Positions 62,754 through 64,000 of a DNA stretch of 64,000 nucleotides are shown piece after piece. The stretch's first letter is position 1. Each line of letters begins with the position of its first letter. The position numbers and the translations under genes were made by a program. The stretch is from JBFLYH01 sp964630235 (GTDB lineage: Bacteria; Oederibacteriota; JAAXVQ01; JAUVAV01): positions 124,001 to 188,000 of the forward strand of contig CAZVUO010000004.1 of assembly GCA_964630235.1 (NCBI GenBank), read 5' to 3'. Below the pieces are notes generated by a model. The model saw nothing but the letters and a program-made list of their open reading frames with translations, was not told the origin of the DNA and did no database searches.

Positions 62754-63958
62754 TCCCCGCCCTCCAGCCTGAAAATCAAGCTGACGTTGTTGCCCGCAAA
62801 GCCAAAAGAATTGGAAAGCACGGTGCGGACAGCCGCCGGCCGGGCACAGTTGGGCACATAATCCAGGTCGCATTCGGGGTCGCCCGGGGTGAAATTCAAG
62901 GTCGGCGGAAGTGTTTGGTGAAGCAGGGTCATCACAGCGGCCACCGCCTCCACGGCGCCGGCCGCGCCCATGCAGTGACCCACTGCCGCTTTGATCGAAG
63001 ACAGCGGGATGTGCCGCGCCCGCTCTCCAAAAACACGTTTCACCGCCAGGGTCTCCATGCGGTCGTTTTGGGGCGTACCCGTGCCGTGGGTGTTGATGTA
63101 GTCAATCGCTTGCGGCAACCAGCCGGCGTCAGCCAGGGCGGCGCGCATGGCCAATTCCGCGCCCCGCCCCTCCGGATCAGGGGCGATAATATGGTAGGCG
63201 TCCTCCGAAAGACCCGTGCCGGCCACGACAGCCAGGGGTTGCGCGCCCCGCGCCAAGGCGCTTTCCCGCGCCTCCAGGATCAGGATACCGCTGCCTTCGC
63301 CGATCACCAGTCCCTCGCGGTTGATGGAAAAAGGCCGGCATGCGGTCGGCGCGGCCGACCGCATGGCATTGAACCCGGAAAAGGTATCCACGCCGAAGGC
63401 GTCCGCCCCGCCAGTCACCGCGGCGTCCGCGTAGCCCAGGCGGATCAAATCCGCGGCCCGGCTGATAGCGGTCCCTGAAGACGCGCATGCCGGGCAGGGC
63501 GTGGCCACGGGCCCGCGATATCCGAAGTGCGAGGCAACATACCGGGACAGACTGGAAAGGATGAAAACCGGATAGGACGTTAACATCTCCAGCGGCTGCC
63601 CGTTCCGGACTTCCCTAGCCACGGCTTGCTCCAGAGTCAAAATCCCGCCCTGCAGCGTGCCAATGACAACGGCTGTGCGCTCCGCGGGCAACGCGCCGCC
63701 GGCCTGGCCCAGCGCTTCGCGGCACGCGCCCATCGCCAGGTCATACACCCGGTCCGGATGGCCGGTTTCGGGGAGGGGGTCCCGGATCTCACAGCCGAGA
63801 TGCGTCTTCCAGTCCGCACTGTCAAAGCTGGCAACAGGCCCGACCGCCGATTCAGCGGCGATAAGACGCCGCCAAAAAGCCGCGCGGTTCGTCCCCAGTC
63901 CGGTGATCAGGCCCAGGCCGGTTACCACCACATCGCGGGGCTGATCTGAATAAACCAT
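62750..63958 (-). CDS. 3-oxoacyl-ACP synthase (KAS II/type II ketosynthase), catalytically complete
   Basis: 402 residues. The nucleophile motif is PACASSG, the first His is in NTHGTGTPQND and the second in KAAVGHCMGAAGAVEA. The C-terminus is SNSFGFAGNNVSLIF, normal for FabF-like enzymes. It should condense malonyl-ACP with an acyl-ACP. Overlap with the downstream CLF-like gene by 4 bp implies a heterodimer. With the acyltransferase downstream, this resembles parts of aryl-polyene or related type II clusters. The rest of the cluster would lie to the right of the window. Confidence 0.92.
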   Translation of the reverse strand: MVYSDQPRDVVVTGLGLITGLGTNRAAFWRRLIAAESAVGPVASFDSADWKTHLGCEIRDPLPETGHPDRVYDLAMGACREALGQAGGALPAERTAVVIGTLQGGILTLEQAVAREVRNGQPLEMLTSYPVFILSSLSRYVASHFGYRGPVATPCPACASSGTAISRAADLIRLGYADAAVTGGADAFGVDTFSGFNAMRSAAPTACRPFSINREGLVIGEGSGILILEARESALARGAQPLAVVAGTGLSEDAYHIIAPDPEGRGAELAMRAALADAGWLPQAIDYINTHGTGTPQNDRMETLAVKRVFGERARHIPLSSIKAAVGHCMGAAGAVEAVAAVMTLLHQTLPPTLNFTPGDPECDLDYVPNCARPAAVRTVLSNSFGFAGNNVSLIFRLEGGE

Positions 63959-63961
63959 GAT

Positions 63962-64000
63962 CTATCCGGTATGCAGACAGGAAGCGCAAGGGGTCATGCG
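63962..64000 (-). CDS. Possible 3' end of an upstream gene of the ketosynthase operon
   Basis: An open frame enters from the window edge on the minus strand and ends in TAG three bases before the ketosynthase start codon. Only 12 codons are visible and none is diagnostic. The tight spacing is what an operon would show, but the frame could be chance. Confidence 0.3.
   Translation of the reverse strand, partial: RMTPCASCLHTG

Overview
The window is a stretch of a bacterial chromosome, probably from an uncultured didermal (outer-membrane) lineage. Supporting signs are several lipobox lipoproteins, an outer-membrane barrel-like protein, an LpxL/HtrB-like acyltransferase, bacterial two-subunit glycyl-tRNA synthetase, and long Thr/Pro-stalked surface proteins that end in a FlgD/T9SS-type C-terminal domain. 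That style of secretome is common in candidate phyla around Omnitrophota, Goldbacteria and FCPU426. This placement is an inference; nothing in the window fixes the taxon. Most of the DNA is GC-rich. About 18-26.8 kb is visibly AT-richer.

Layout. 0-9.3 kb: end of a rhomboid protease, a lipoprotein with a histone-like tail, an NtrC-type regulator, tRNA-Gly and tRNA-Cys, a TPR protein with an ExeA-like ATPase, tRNA-Leu, a MerR-GGDEF fusion and tyrS. 9.4-14.7 kb: a class A PBP and pyruvate phosphate dikinase. 14.8-27.1 kb: a block of five minus-strand genes for exported proteins (a 2137-residue mosaic surface protein, a HEAT-like protein, an M15-like peptidase lipoprotein, a TPR protein and a beta-helix protein). 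This block is bracketed by a 122-bp direct repeat of the 3' end of glyS and looks like an island inserted at the end of glyS. 27-35 kb: recO-glyQ-glyS, small membrane proteins, a CNNM/CBS protein, ybeY and a LysM lipoprotein. 35-44.5 kb: aspS, ligA, a patatin lipoprotein, queH-mutM and an FAD-linked oxidase. 44.5-50.2 kb: three tandem paralogous stalk proteins. 50.3-55 kb: pncA-pncB, an orphan histidine kinase, a NYN-domain protein and an outer-membrane protein. 55-60.6 kb: the translation cluster tRNA-Thr, tuf, rpmG, tRNA-Trp, secE, nusG, rplK, rplA, rplJ, rplL, which ends in a terminator instead of continuing into rpoBC. 60.7-64 kb: an acyltransferase, a chain-length-factor-like ketosynthase and a canonical ketosynthase, the edge of a type II fatty-acid/polyketide (possibly aryl-polyene-like) cluster.

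The main undescribed signals are: the glyS-flanked island; a dispersed GC-rich palindromic element that has inserted in frame into mutM; two other small repeat families (GAGCAAT hairpins beside tRNA and ribosomal genes, and a roughly 115-bp element with matching ends); and a shared C-terminal domain on six exported proteins encoded at three separate places.
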